Assembly: GCA_002422865.1 (NCBI GenBank)
Contig: DITN01000097.1
Coordinates: forward strand, 1 to 56,667
Direction of reading: 5' to 3'
Source: Bacteroidetes bacterium UBA6183
GTDB taxonomy: Bacteria; Bacteroidota; Bacteroidia; UKL13-3
DNA length: 56,667 bases
The notes beneath the pieces were generated by a model. The model ran no database searches, was not told the origin of the DNA, and worked only from the letters and a program-made list of their open reading frames with translations. Position numbers and translations under genes: made by a program. Below are positions 42,834 to 50,548 of the stretch, piece by piece (positions within the stretch are counted from its first letter, which is position 1; each line of letters begins with the position of its first letter).

Positions 42834-43040
42834 TATAATACTGGTTTAAAGTAAAATTCAAGGTACAAATTACATCACAACAAACCATGAAAAAGTTTTG
42901 ATAATGAGTGTAATAAGCATTAATAAACCTTAAACAAGATTAATTTGGAATTAAAACAAGGCGTAAGATGCGCTCCTGTATTGGTAATTAGATGATCGCA
43001 AAAAATATTACCTAATGAAGATTGGATAAACGATTTATGC

Positions 43041-44807
43041 TTAATCTACGATTTTCATCTTTTTTAACAGAAAAGTGGCATTGGTACTTTGTGCTATTTG
43101 TGGTTTTATTTTATAGTCAAAAACCATTTCGTTGTTTACAATCATACTTTCAAATGCATAATTGCTAACTTGAGTAGGAAATGTTTCAGCCAATTTACCC
43201 AAAGCCAAATCATGTGTGGCAATAAATGCAACACATTTTTTATTCACCAGTTTTCTTATGATGGATATTGAGCCCTCCAGTTTTTCTCCGGAGTTTGTGC
43301 CTCTTAACATTTCGTCAATAAACAGCACTGCGGGTATATCGCCTAATTCAATTTCATCCATGATATGTTTTAAGCGTTTTAACTCTGCATAAAAATAAGA
43401 GGTATCACTCTGTAACGAATCGGCCATACGCATTGCGCTTAATATTTTTACAATACTAAATTCCATACTTTTAGCTTGCACCGGTAAGCCAATCATACCA
43501 CATAAAATAGACAAGCCCACTGTGCGTAAAAATGTACTTTTACCCGACATGTTTGAACCTGTAATGATGAATACTTTTTGTAGTTGGTTGTACTCAAAAT
43601 TATTGGATACACTTTTATGTGATACAATTAAAGGATGTGCCAAATCTTCCGCTTTAAAGGTAAGTGGCTGCCTGCTTAACGTAGGATAAATATAATGAGG
43701 GTGCTTGTAAGCGTAGGAAGCCAAACTGATACCCGCTTCAAATTCGGCATTTTTTTGAATCCAATCCAACAACGTTTTACCATGTTGTTGTTTCCATTTT
43801 TCAATGTGCCAGAGGCAATACACATCAAACAAAAACAAACTGTTTAATATAGGGCCCAACATGGTGTTTAAGCGTTGGTCGAATGTGGCCATGAGTTTAT
43901 TTAGCTTATTTATGGCCTCATTCCCCGCTTGATAATTTTGTTTAATATCAGCCAGTTGTTTGCCTGTAAAATTTTGCCCGGTTACCAATGTGTTGATGGA
44001 TACAAATTGTTCGAACCGTGTACGTTGTTTACCTGCTAAAGTTTGTGTTTGGTTGCTGTAGCGTAATAACATTCCAACCCAAAACCAATTAACTAATATA
44101 GCCCCAATGATTAATCCAAAATAGCCATAAGTAAATGAAGCAATTATTCCTGTTATGGTTGCTGTAATGGTTAACCATATGGCCCAAATTGTCCATGGTT
44201 TATTGGCTAATTTTTGGGGTTGATTAAGCCACGTTTCAAACTGATTAATTTGCTCGTTTCCTTGCACCGATAGTGCGCTAAGGGTTCGGTACTTGAGCAT
44301 AAAATCGGGGAGGGTGCTTAACTCTTTTATGGTTTCTTGTTGTGCTAATATCTGTTCTTCTGTTAATGCAGGATACAACAACATTTTAGCCAATTTTTTT
44401 TCGGCAATTTGGTTTGATGTTCTATTTAATACATGAAACAATGATCCTGCTCCAAACACATCTAAATCGTAGGCAAAATTGTGTTCGGGTATAAGATGTT
44501 CTTCGCCATTTCGTTTGCTGTAAAATACTCCTTTTTCGGCTGTGCAAATGTTAAGTTTTGTTTGATGATAAGCCAATAATTTGTTTGCTTTTTGGTGCTG
44601 TTTCATTAACAACAAAAAGCCAATAAATAAAACAATTGAAATACCCCAATAAAAATGATGAGCAATACCCGCATAAGCCGATATGAACAACAATACAAAA
44701 ACAACCAACCTGAAAATGGTGATTACCGAAATTTGCTTTTTTGTTGAGGCAACAATGGTTTCAGCTTCTTGTAGTTGTTCTTCAAAAAAAATAGATGGTT
44801 TTTTCAT
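43041..44807 (-). CDS. Membrane-anchored MutS-family ATPase
   Basis: This 588-residue protein has the C-terminal MutS ATPase: Walker A IITGSNMSGKSTFLRTVG (about 412), Walker B VLFIDEMLRGTNSGEK and ATHDLALGKL. The N-terminal mismatch-recognition domains of MutS are absent. Instead there are hydrophobic helices at about 26-47 and 52-67 and another pair at about 205-245. The core region is DLDVFGAGSLFHVLNRTSNQIAEKKLAKML. Proteins of this kind are widespread in Bacteroidota, but their role is not established; mismatch repair should not be assumed. The ATG at 44807 is chosen because a longer frame to 44843 would run into the upstream terminator. Confidence 0.9.
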   Translation of the reverse strand: MKKPSIFFEEQLQEAETIVASTKKQISVITIFRLVVFVLLFISAYAGIAHHFYWGISIVLFIGFLLLMKQHQKANKLLAYHQTKLNICTAEKGVFYSKRNGEEHLIPEHNFAYDLDVFGAGSLFHVLNRTSNQIAEKKLAKMLLYPALTEEQILAQQETIKELSTLPDFMLKYRTLSALSVQGNEQINQFETWLNQPQKLANKPWTIWAIWLTITATITGIIASFTYGYFGLIIGAILVNWFWVGMLLRYSNQTQTLAGKQRTRFEQFVSINTLVTGQNFTGKQLADIKQNYQAGNEAINKLNKLMATFDQRLNTMLGPILNSLFLFDVYCLWHIEKWKQQHGKTLLDWIQKNAEFEAGISLASYAYKHPHYIYPTLSRQPLTFKAEDLAHPLIVSHKSVSNNFEYNQLQKVFIITGSNMSGKSTFLRTVGLSILCGMIGLPVQAKSMEFSIVKILSAMRMADSLQSDTSYFYAELKRLKHIMDEIELGDIPAVLFIDEMLRGTNSGEKLEGSISIIRKLVNKKCVAFIATHDLALGKLAETFPTQVSNYAFESMIVNNEMVFDYKIKPQIAQSTNATFLLKKMKIVD

Positions 44808-44821
44808 GGCTCGATGTTTTG

Positions 44822-44866
44822 CAAAAAAAAAATACCTACACAACTAGTTACAGTTGCATAGGTATT
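44822..44866 (-). terminator. Terminator after the TPR lipoprotein gene
   Basis: AATACCTA (44831-44838) pairs with TAGGTATT (44859-44866), with an inner CAAC/GTTG. On the minus strand it ends in a long T-run, between the lipoprotein stop and the MutS-like start. Confidence 0.85.
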
Positions 44867-44882
44867 TACAATATTGATGTGA

Positions 44883-45587
44883 TTAACGTTGTTGTTGTGC
44901 GCCTTGAATTAACTGTTGTAAGTTTCTGCGGGCCATCACAAAATCAGGGAATATTTGAATGGCTTTTTGATAAGCCTCACCAGCTTGTTGGTACTTTTGT
45001 GTTTGTATGTATAAGTAGCCTTTCATATTCCAACAGGCAGCAACAATAGGTACTCTTTGACTTTGTGCTTGGTCTATAAAAATATCTACACTGTCTTTTG
45101 TGTTTTTATATTTATTCATCATATCGTTGATGGTTTTGGTGGCAGCATCAAATTCTCCGGTAACCAATTGTACCGATGCAATTTTGTAGATGTACTCCGC
45201 TTTGCCGGTTTTGTCGTACAAGCTTTTAGCCAAGGTAAATAACTCTTCTGCTTTACCTACTTGCTCTAAACACAACATTTTATATTTGGCATATTCTTCA
45301 CTTTCAGGATGACGTTTTAAGGCATCTTCAGTAGTGGTTAAACAAGCATCAATATTTTGTACAGCCAGGTACATACTTGGTAACGAATCGCGCAAAATAT
45401 TCGTGCTATCGTGGGTCAAAATTAATTGCACAGCGGTAATCGCAGTGGGTATATCTTTTAAATCGTAGCTGGTTTTGTATAATTTTTGTAGTTTCTGAAT
45501 AGAAGCATTACTTGCCGGGTTATCGGCATTGTTGCAAGCCGTTAAGGTTAAAGCTGCCGCAGCAACTGTAGTTAAAAATAATCTCAT
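44883..45587 (-). CDS. TPR-repeat lipoprotein
   Basis: This 234-residue protein has a lipoprotein signal (VAAAALTLTAC, Cys18). Helical TPR-type repeats follow; the clearest is the last, WNMKGYLYIQTQKYQQAGEAYQKAIQIFPDFVMARRNLQQL. It probably acts as a scaffold at a membrane surface; partners are unknown. The start codon overlaps the stop of the upstream epimerase gene by 4 bp, so the two are translationally coupled. A terminator follows. Confidence 0.88.
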   Translation of the reverse strand: MRLFLTTVAAAALTLTACNNADNPASNASIQKLQKLYKTSYDLKDIPTAITAVQLILTHDSTNILRDSLPSMYLAVQNIDACLTTTEDALKRHPESEEYAKYKMLCLEQVGKAEELFTLAKSLYDKTGKAEYIYKIASVQLVTGEFDAATKTINDMMNKYKNTKDSVDIFIDQAQSQRVPIVAACWNMKGYLYIQTQKYQQAGEAYQKAIQIFPDFVMARRNLQQLIQGAQQQR

Positions 45588-46597
45588 GATATTTGTTTTT
45601 GTTGTAATAGGTTTTTGCAGGTTTGTGCTATAGTTTGATGTATGGGTATAAACTCAAACCCGATTTTATCTTTAATTTTCTGATTGTTATAATAATATTT
45701 ATTAAGCGATGCCCTTGAGGTTTCTTTGGTTAAATTCGGTTTTTTGCCGGTAAACAATGAGGCAATTGCTGCACCTATCCAAGCTAATTCGGCTAATATT
45801 TTATTTACCTCAATACTTGGTTTCTTTTTGTTCAGTAGGGATGATGTTTCATCTAAAAAGTACTTCATTTCGGTGTTATCACTCACCAAAATAAAACGCT
45901 CGGCAAAAACATTGTTGTCCATTAATTTAATGGTGGCATCGGCTACATCCAACACATCCACATAACCATTTACGCCACGGGTATAAAAAGGCATTCCTTT
46001 ATACACCATGTTAAATAAAGCACACGAGCCTTTATGCCAATCACCGCTGCCTAATATTACTCCCGGGTTAACAATCACCACATTTAAACCTTCTTCAGAT
46101 GCACGCCACACTTCCATTTCGGCCTTGTGTTTACTAATGGCATAATTGCTGTTTAGTTTAGAATCAACCCATTTAGATTTTTCGGTTACGTGCACACCGC
46201 TTTTTTCGCGACCAAGTGCTGCAATAGAACTGATGTGAGCAAATTTTTTGACATCATTGATTAAACTTAAGTTTACCATGTTAGCGGTGCCTTGCACGTT
46301 TACCTGCATCATTTGCTCCCTGTCTTTTTGACTAAACGATACCATGGCGGCACAATGATAAACCTCTTCAATGTCTTTAAGTGCCAATTCAAGTGCTGTT
46401 GTGTCTAATAGGTCAGCATCAACCCAGATTAGGTTTTGTTTGGCCTCATTATTTGAAAACAATAATGAATAGATGTATTCAAACTCGGCCATATTGCTGC
46501 CCGTGCGTTTTAACGCCCTAACCTGCAAGCCCTTTTGTAAAAGCCTGCAAACTACATGTGCACCTAAAAATCCTGTTGCTCCGCTAACTGCTATCAA
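45584..46597 (-). CDS. NAD(P)-dependent epimerase/dehydratase (extended SDR)
   Basis: This 337-residue protein has the Rossmann motif SGATGFLGAHVV at the very N-terminus, VYHCAAMVSF, the serine in HISSIAALG and the catalytic YAISKHKAE. NPGVILGSGDW is typical of the dihydroflavonol-reductase-like group of extended SDRs. The substrate is unknown. The only start that fits is TTG at 46597, directly before the first beta strand; no in-frame ATG exists between it and the preceding in-frame stop. It is coupled to the TPR lipoprotein gene. Confidence 0.9.
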   Translation of the reverse strand: MIAVSGATGFLGAHVVCRLLQKGLQVRALKRTGSNMAEFEYIYSLLFSNNEAKQNLIWVDADLLDTTALELALKDIEEVYHCAAMVSFSQKDREQMMQVNVQGTANMVNLSLINDVKKFAHISSIAALGREKSGVHVTEKSKWVDSKLNSNYAISKHKAEMEVWRASEEGLNVVIVNPGVILGSGDWHKGSCALFNMVYKGMPFYTRGVNGYVDVLDVADATIKLMDNNVFAERFILVSDNTEMKYFLDETSSLLNKKKPSIEVNKILAELAWIGAAIASLFTGKKPNLTKETSRASLNKYYYNNQKIKDKIGFEFIPIHQTIAQTCKNLLQQKQIS

Positions 46598-46661
46598 AGT
46601 GTGGAAATGTTTATTACCTGCGGGCGAAAATAAGGTATTTTGCGGGCATTAAATATACATC

Positions 46662-47828
46662 ATGCAATTAAGCGACTTCTTACGCCCTATTCCTCAATCG
46701 GTATTTACCCATATTACCGAAACTTCTCCTAAAAGTTTGGTTAATGTAATAGATATCTACACCAAACAATTTCCTGATTTAGACGATGTGCAAATTGCCA
46801 TTATTGGTGTTAAAGAAGAGCGCTTAAGAACGCAGCACGCAGGTTTAAGTGCCACCCCCGATGAGGTAAGAAAACAGTTATACCAATTGGTTCAACCTAA
46901 ATACGATGTTAAAATTGCTGATTTGGGCAATATTGAGCCGGGCAGTAGTGTAAGCGATACCATGTTTGCGCTAAATGAATGTTTAAAGGAATTACATGAG
47001 CGAAAAATTGTAACCATTATTCTGGGTGGTCCCAGCGATTTGGCGTATGCACAGTTTACATCATACCAAGGTATTAATCCCAACTTAAATATGTTGGTAG
47101 CCGATGCCACTATTGATTTAAAACAAAACGAATCTAATCCTGAATACGCCAACTATTTGTATAAAACCATTACCCATCAACCCAACTTTTTGTTTAACAT
47201 CATACACATAGGTAACCAAGCTTATTATGTAGATCAGGAAAGTTTAGATGCATTTGATAAAATGAATTTTGATGTGTTTAGGTTAGGGCAGGTACGTGCA
47301 AAAATGCAAGAAACTGAGCCATTGGCGCGTAATGCCGATATGATGGTGTTTAGCTTAAACAGTGTTAAAGCGGCAGATGTTGCTGCAAGTGTGGAGATGA
47401 ATCCGAATGGATTTTATGGTGAAGAGGCTTGCCAAATTGCACGTTATGCGGGTATGGGTAACGATTTAACGAGTATTGGTTTTTACGACTTAAATGCATT
47501 TAAAGATACCAATGCTTGTGGCAGTAAATTGGTTTCGCAAATGTTGTGGTATTTTATTGATGGGTATTATAACCGCAAATACGATTACCCAACCGGTGAA
47601 AGTAAAGATTATATGATTTACCGCACCACTTTTAAAACCGGTGATTATGAGATTGTATTCTACAAAAACATATACAACGAACGTTGGTGGATGGAAGTGC
47701 CTTACCCAAAAGAGCGTTCAAACCAAAAAGGTACGTTTATGGTGCCTTGCAGTTACAGCGATTACCAAGCAGCTTTAAATGATGAAATCCCCGACAGGTG
47801 GATGCGTGCTTACCAAAAGTTGTTGTAG
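46662..47828 (+). CDS. Arginase-fold protein lacking the metal ligands (probable pseudoenzyme)
   Basis: This 388-residue protein has the layout of the arginase/formiminoglutamase family. The active-site motifs are changed. GGDHS is GGPSD (122-126), DAHxD is DATID (148-152), and the SxDxD motif is SLNSV (231-235). These changes remove most of the two-manganese ligands, so ureohydrolase activity is unlikely. Similar divergent arginase-family proteins are known from Bacteroidota. It may have a binding or structural role. It is transcribed away from the epimerase gene across a 64-bp gap. The ATG at 46662 gives the full domain. Confidence 0.85.
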   Translation: MQLSDFLRPIPQSVFTHITETSPKSLVNVIDIYTKQFPDLDDVQIAIIGVKEERLRTQHAGLSATPDEVRKQLYQLVQPKYDVKIADLGNIEPGSSVSDTMFALNECLKELHERKIVTIILGGPSDLAYAQFTSYQGINPNLNMLVADATIDLKQNESNPEYANYLYKTITHQPNFLFNIIHIGNQAYYVDQESLDAFDKMNFDVFRLGQVRAKMQETEPLARNADMMVFSLNSVKAADVAASVEMNPNGFYGEEACQIARYAGMGNDLTSIGFYDLNAFKDTNACGSKLVSQMLWYFIDGYYNRKYDYPTGESKDYMIYRTTFKTGDYEIVFYKNIYNERWWMEVPYPKERSNQKGTFMVPCSYSDYQAALNDEIPDRWMRAYQKLL

Positions 47829-48249
47829 GTTATTGTATGTTTTAGCAACAGTCTGATGTTAAATGTATTTTCTGCAAAATGCGTTGAATATTATATAACA
47901 ATGATGATTGTTCCATTTAAAAATCATCCATTAAGTAAAAATTACGCTCCGTTTGGGTTGCCACCCAAGCCTGCGTCACTTTTTTCTTGATAAAAAAGTA
48001 ACCAAAAAATCAAGGCTTACGAGAATTTTACAACAATCTACTGAGTCCGTTTTTTCGCGCAATCCAAGCCACTGCGTTTCGGGATTGCTTGCTAGGGCCA
48101 TCGCACAAACGTCCTCATTGATTGTTAAGTAAAATTCTCGCAGGCCGAGAGAGTCCTTCTGACATTAATCCAATATAAAGGCATAACCTTATTGAATGCT
48201 TTTTTGTAGTAAATCCGTTAGATTTAAGACATAAATTAATTTAATTTTC
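47829..48249. other. Intergenic region with a dispersed palindromic element
   Basis: There is no convincing gene. CGAGAATTTTAC-AACAATC (48020-48038) and GATTGTT-AA-GTAAAATTCTCG (48120-48140) form long arms with a 2-base bulge. They enclose an inner GCAATCC/GGATTGC hairpin (about 48059-48087). The preceding stretch CTGCGTCACTTTTTTCTTG... resembles a repeat I have seen in other Bacteroidota gaps. Confidence 0.6.
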
Positions 48250-48284
48250 AAAAGTGAGGTTTGGTATCAAATCTCACTTTTTTA
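48250..48284. terminator. Terminator-like hairpin upstream of prmA
   Basis: AAAAGTGAG (48250-48258) pairs with CTCACTTTT (48273-48281), with an inner TTTG/CAAA. It ends in Ts and lies 30 bp before the prmA start. It could end readthrough from upstream or attenuate prmA. Confidence 0.7.
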
Positions 48285-48313
48285 TACCTATACTTTTTGT
48301 GCATATTTGCCGC

Positions 48314-49150
48314 ATGGAAGCATATTTTGAATTTGCCATAACTTGTAACGAAGACATTAAAGAATTGCTGATTGCAGAGTTGGCCGAGTTGGAGTACGAA
48401 GGTTTTATTGAAACCGATGAAGGCTTCTCGGCTTATATTCCGCAATCATTGCACAATCCTTTAATATATAACGATTTGCTTCTAAAGTATGGCATCAACC
48501 CTAATGATGTGCCACATAGCGTTATCGAACCGCAAAACTGGAATGCACAATGGGAGGCTTCGTACGAACCAATTATTGTTGCAGATAAAATATTGGTGCG
48601 TGCTCCGTTTCACGATTTACAAATGAATTACGAGCATACCATTACCATTCAACCTAAAAACACATTTGGTACCGGACACCATGAAACTACCCAGTTGGTG
48701 TTGGAGTTAATGTTGGAGCAAGACTTTAGCAACAAACACATATTTGATTACGGCTGTGGTACAGGAGTATTGGGTTTGATGGCCTTGAAATTAGGTGCAG
48801 CACAAATTGTGGGTAACGACATTGATGAGTGGTGTTTGGATAACATAACCGAAAATAAAAACCTGAATAACCTCAATAATTTTGAGTTTAGGTTAGGTTC
48901 TTTATCAGTTATAAAAGCAACTGAAACTTATGATGGCATTTTGGCCAACATCAATAAAAATATTTTGTTAGGCAGTTTCAGTACCCTTGTAAAACACATG
49001 AAACCCGGAGCATTTTTGCTGATTAGTGGTTTTTATGAAACCGATTTAGCCGACCTCAAACAGGTCACCGAGCCACTTGGTCTGCAGTTTAAGAAACATT
49101 TGGTTAAAAATAACTGGTGTGCAGCACAATTCATTTATCAACCCAAATAA
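48314..49150 (+). CDS. prmA: Ribosomal protein L11 methyltransferase PrmA
   Basis: This SAM-dependent enzyme trimethylates ribosomal protein L11. It has 278 residues: an N-terminal substrate-recognition domain (ending NWNAQWEASYEPI), then FGTGHHETTQLVLELM. The SAM motif is IFDYGCGTGVLGLMALKLGA. NDIDEWCLDN and ILANINKNIL follow; the last stands in the place of the NPPY-like active-site segment. The ATG at 48314 (MEAYFEFAI) is chosen over one at 48254, which would lie within the preceding hairpin. kbl follows 30 bp later and may share the transcript. Confidence 0.95.
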   Translation: MEAYFEFAITCNEDIKELLIAELAELEYEGFIETDEGFSAYIPQSLHNPLIYNDLLLKYGINPNDVPHSVIEPQNWNAQWEASYEPIIVADKILVRAPFHDLQMNYEHTITIQPKNTFGTGHHETTQLVLELMLEQDFSNKHIFDYGCGTGVLGLMALKLGAAQIVGNDIDEWCLDNITENKNLNNLNNFEFRLGSLSVIKATETYDGILANINKNILLGSFSTLVKHMKPGAFLLISGFYETDLADLKQVTEPLGLQFKKHLVKNNWCAAQFIYQPK

Positions 49151-49180
49151 AGAACAAAAACATTAATAAAAATATAACTT

Positions 49181-50377
49181 ATGTACGGCAAATTACAACA
49201 ACACTTACAACAAGAGTTAGCTGATATTAAAGCAGCAGGTTTATACAAAAGCGAACGCATTATTGTATCAGAACAAGGTGCAGAAATTACCTTAAACACA
49301 GGGCAAAGTGTATTAAACTTTTGTGCCAATAACTACCTGGGTTTATCATCTCATCCACGTGTTAAAGAAGCAGCAAAAAAAGCATTAGAAACGCATGGTT
49401 TTGGGATGAGTAGTGTACGTTTTATTTGCGGCACACAAGACATTCATAAAGAATTAGAGCAAACCATTGCTAATTTTTACGGAACAGAAGATACCATTTT
49501 ATATGCAGCAGCTTTTGATGCAAATGGTGGTGTTTTCGAACCTTTGTTTCAAGAGGCTGATGCCATTATTAGTGATGAATTGAACCATGCAAGTATTATT
49601 GATGGTGTGCGTTTGTGTAAAGCACAACGTTACCGTTACAAAAACAACGACATGGCCGATTTGGAAGCACAGCTAATTGCAGCCAACGAAAAAGGTGCAA
49701 GGTTTAAAATTATTGTTACTGATGGTGTATTTAGTATGGATGGTTACGTGGCACAAATGGATAAAATTTGCGACTTAGCCGATAAGTACGATGCATTGGT
49801 AATGACAGACGAATGCCACAGTGCAGGATTTATTGGTAAAACCGGCAGAGGTGTACCTGAGTTGTGCAATGTAATGGGCAGGGTTGATATTATTACCGGA
49901 ACTTTAGGTAAAGCTTTAGGTGGCGCAATGGGCGGATATACAACCGGTAAAAAAGAAATTATAGAATTGTTACGTCAACGCTCTCGTCCTTATTTATTTA
50001 GTAATTCATTAGCTCCTGCAATTGTAGGTGCAAGTATTGAAGTGTTTAAATTATTAAACGAAAGCACGGCATTGCGCGATAAGTTAGAGGCAAACGTAAA
50101 CCAGTTTAAAGCAGGCATGCAAGCTGCAGGATTTGATTTACGCGGTGGCGCTAGTGCCATTGTTCCTGTAATGTTGTATGATGCAAAATTAGCACAGGAA
50201 ATGGCCACCAAATTATTGGATGAAGGTATTTATGTTACCGGATTCTTTTACCCGGTTGTGCCTAAAAATTTGGCGCGTATTCGTGTTCAACTTTCTGCAG
50301 CACACGAACCACAACATATTGAAAAAGCAATAACCGCATTTACCAAAGTGGGTAAAGAATTGGGTGTGATAAAATAA
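49181..50377 (+). CDS. kbl: Glycine C-acetyltransferase (2-amino-3-ketobutyrate CoA ligase)
   Basis: This PLP enzyme cleaves 2-amino-3-ketobutyrate with CoA to glycine and acetyl-CoA in threonine breakdown. It has 398 residues, like E. coli Kbl. NFCANNYLGLSSHPRVKEAA sits near the N-terminus. TDECHSAGFIGKTGRG holds the Asp-x-x-His PLP contacts (about 208-211). The Schiff-base lysine is K244 in GTLGKALGGAMGG. No threonine dehydrogenase gene is next to it in this window. A terminator follows. Confidence 0.96.
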   Translation: MYGKLQQHLQQELADIKAAGLYKSERIIVSEQGAEITLNTGQSVLNFCANNYLGLSSHPRVKEAAKKALETHGFGMSSVRFICGTQDIHKELEQTIANFYGTEDTILYAAAFDANGGVFEPLFQEADAIISDELNHASIIDGVRLCKAQRYRYKNNDMADLEAQLIAANEKGARFKIIVTDGVFSMDGYVAQMDKICDLADKYDALVMTDECHSAGFIGKTGRGVPELCNVMGRVDIITGTLGKALGGAMGGYTTGKKEIIELLRQRSRPYLFSNSLAPAIVGASIEVFKLLNESTALRDKLEANVNQFKAGMQAAGFDLRGGASAIVPVMLYDAKLAQEMATKLLDEGIYVTGFFYPVVPKNLARIRVQLSAAHEPQHIEKAITAFTKVGKELGVIK

Positions 50378-50403
50378 GATACTGTTAAAATTAGTTTTTA
50401 CCG

Positions 50404-50427
50404 AAAACCCGCCAAGTGCGGGTTTTT
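50404..50427 (+). terminator. Terminator after kbl
   Basis: AAAACCCGC pairs with GCGGGTTTTT across a CAAGT loop, 26 bp past the kbl stop. Confidence 0.9.
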
Positions 50428-50515
50428 CTGCGTATTAACAATTACGTAACATGGAATTGATGCTACATTAACTTAAGGATAACTTTCGTTTAACGGGTTG
50501 AAAAAAAAGGTGCGG

Positions 50516-50523
50516 TACTTTTG
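50516..50523 (+). promoter_or_regulatory. Candidate -7 box (TACTTTTG) for the TonB receptor gene
   Basis: This is an exact TAnnTTTG match ending 25 bp before the ATG at 50549. It supports that start over the TTG at 50498. Confidence 0.5.
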
Positions 50524-50548
50524 CCAACGTTTTCACACACCTAAACAA

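Noticed and set aside
43041..44807. Calling the MutS-like gene a mismatch repair mutS
   Set aside because: The mismatch-recognition and clamp-connector layout of MutS is missing and membrane helices are present.
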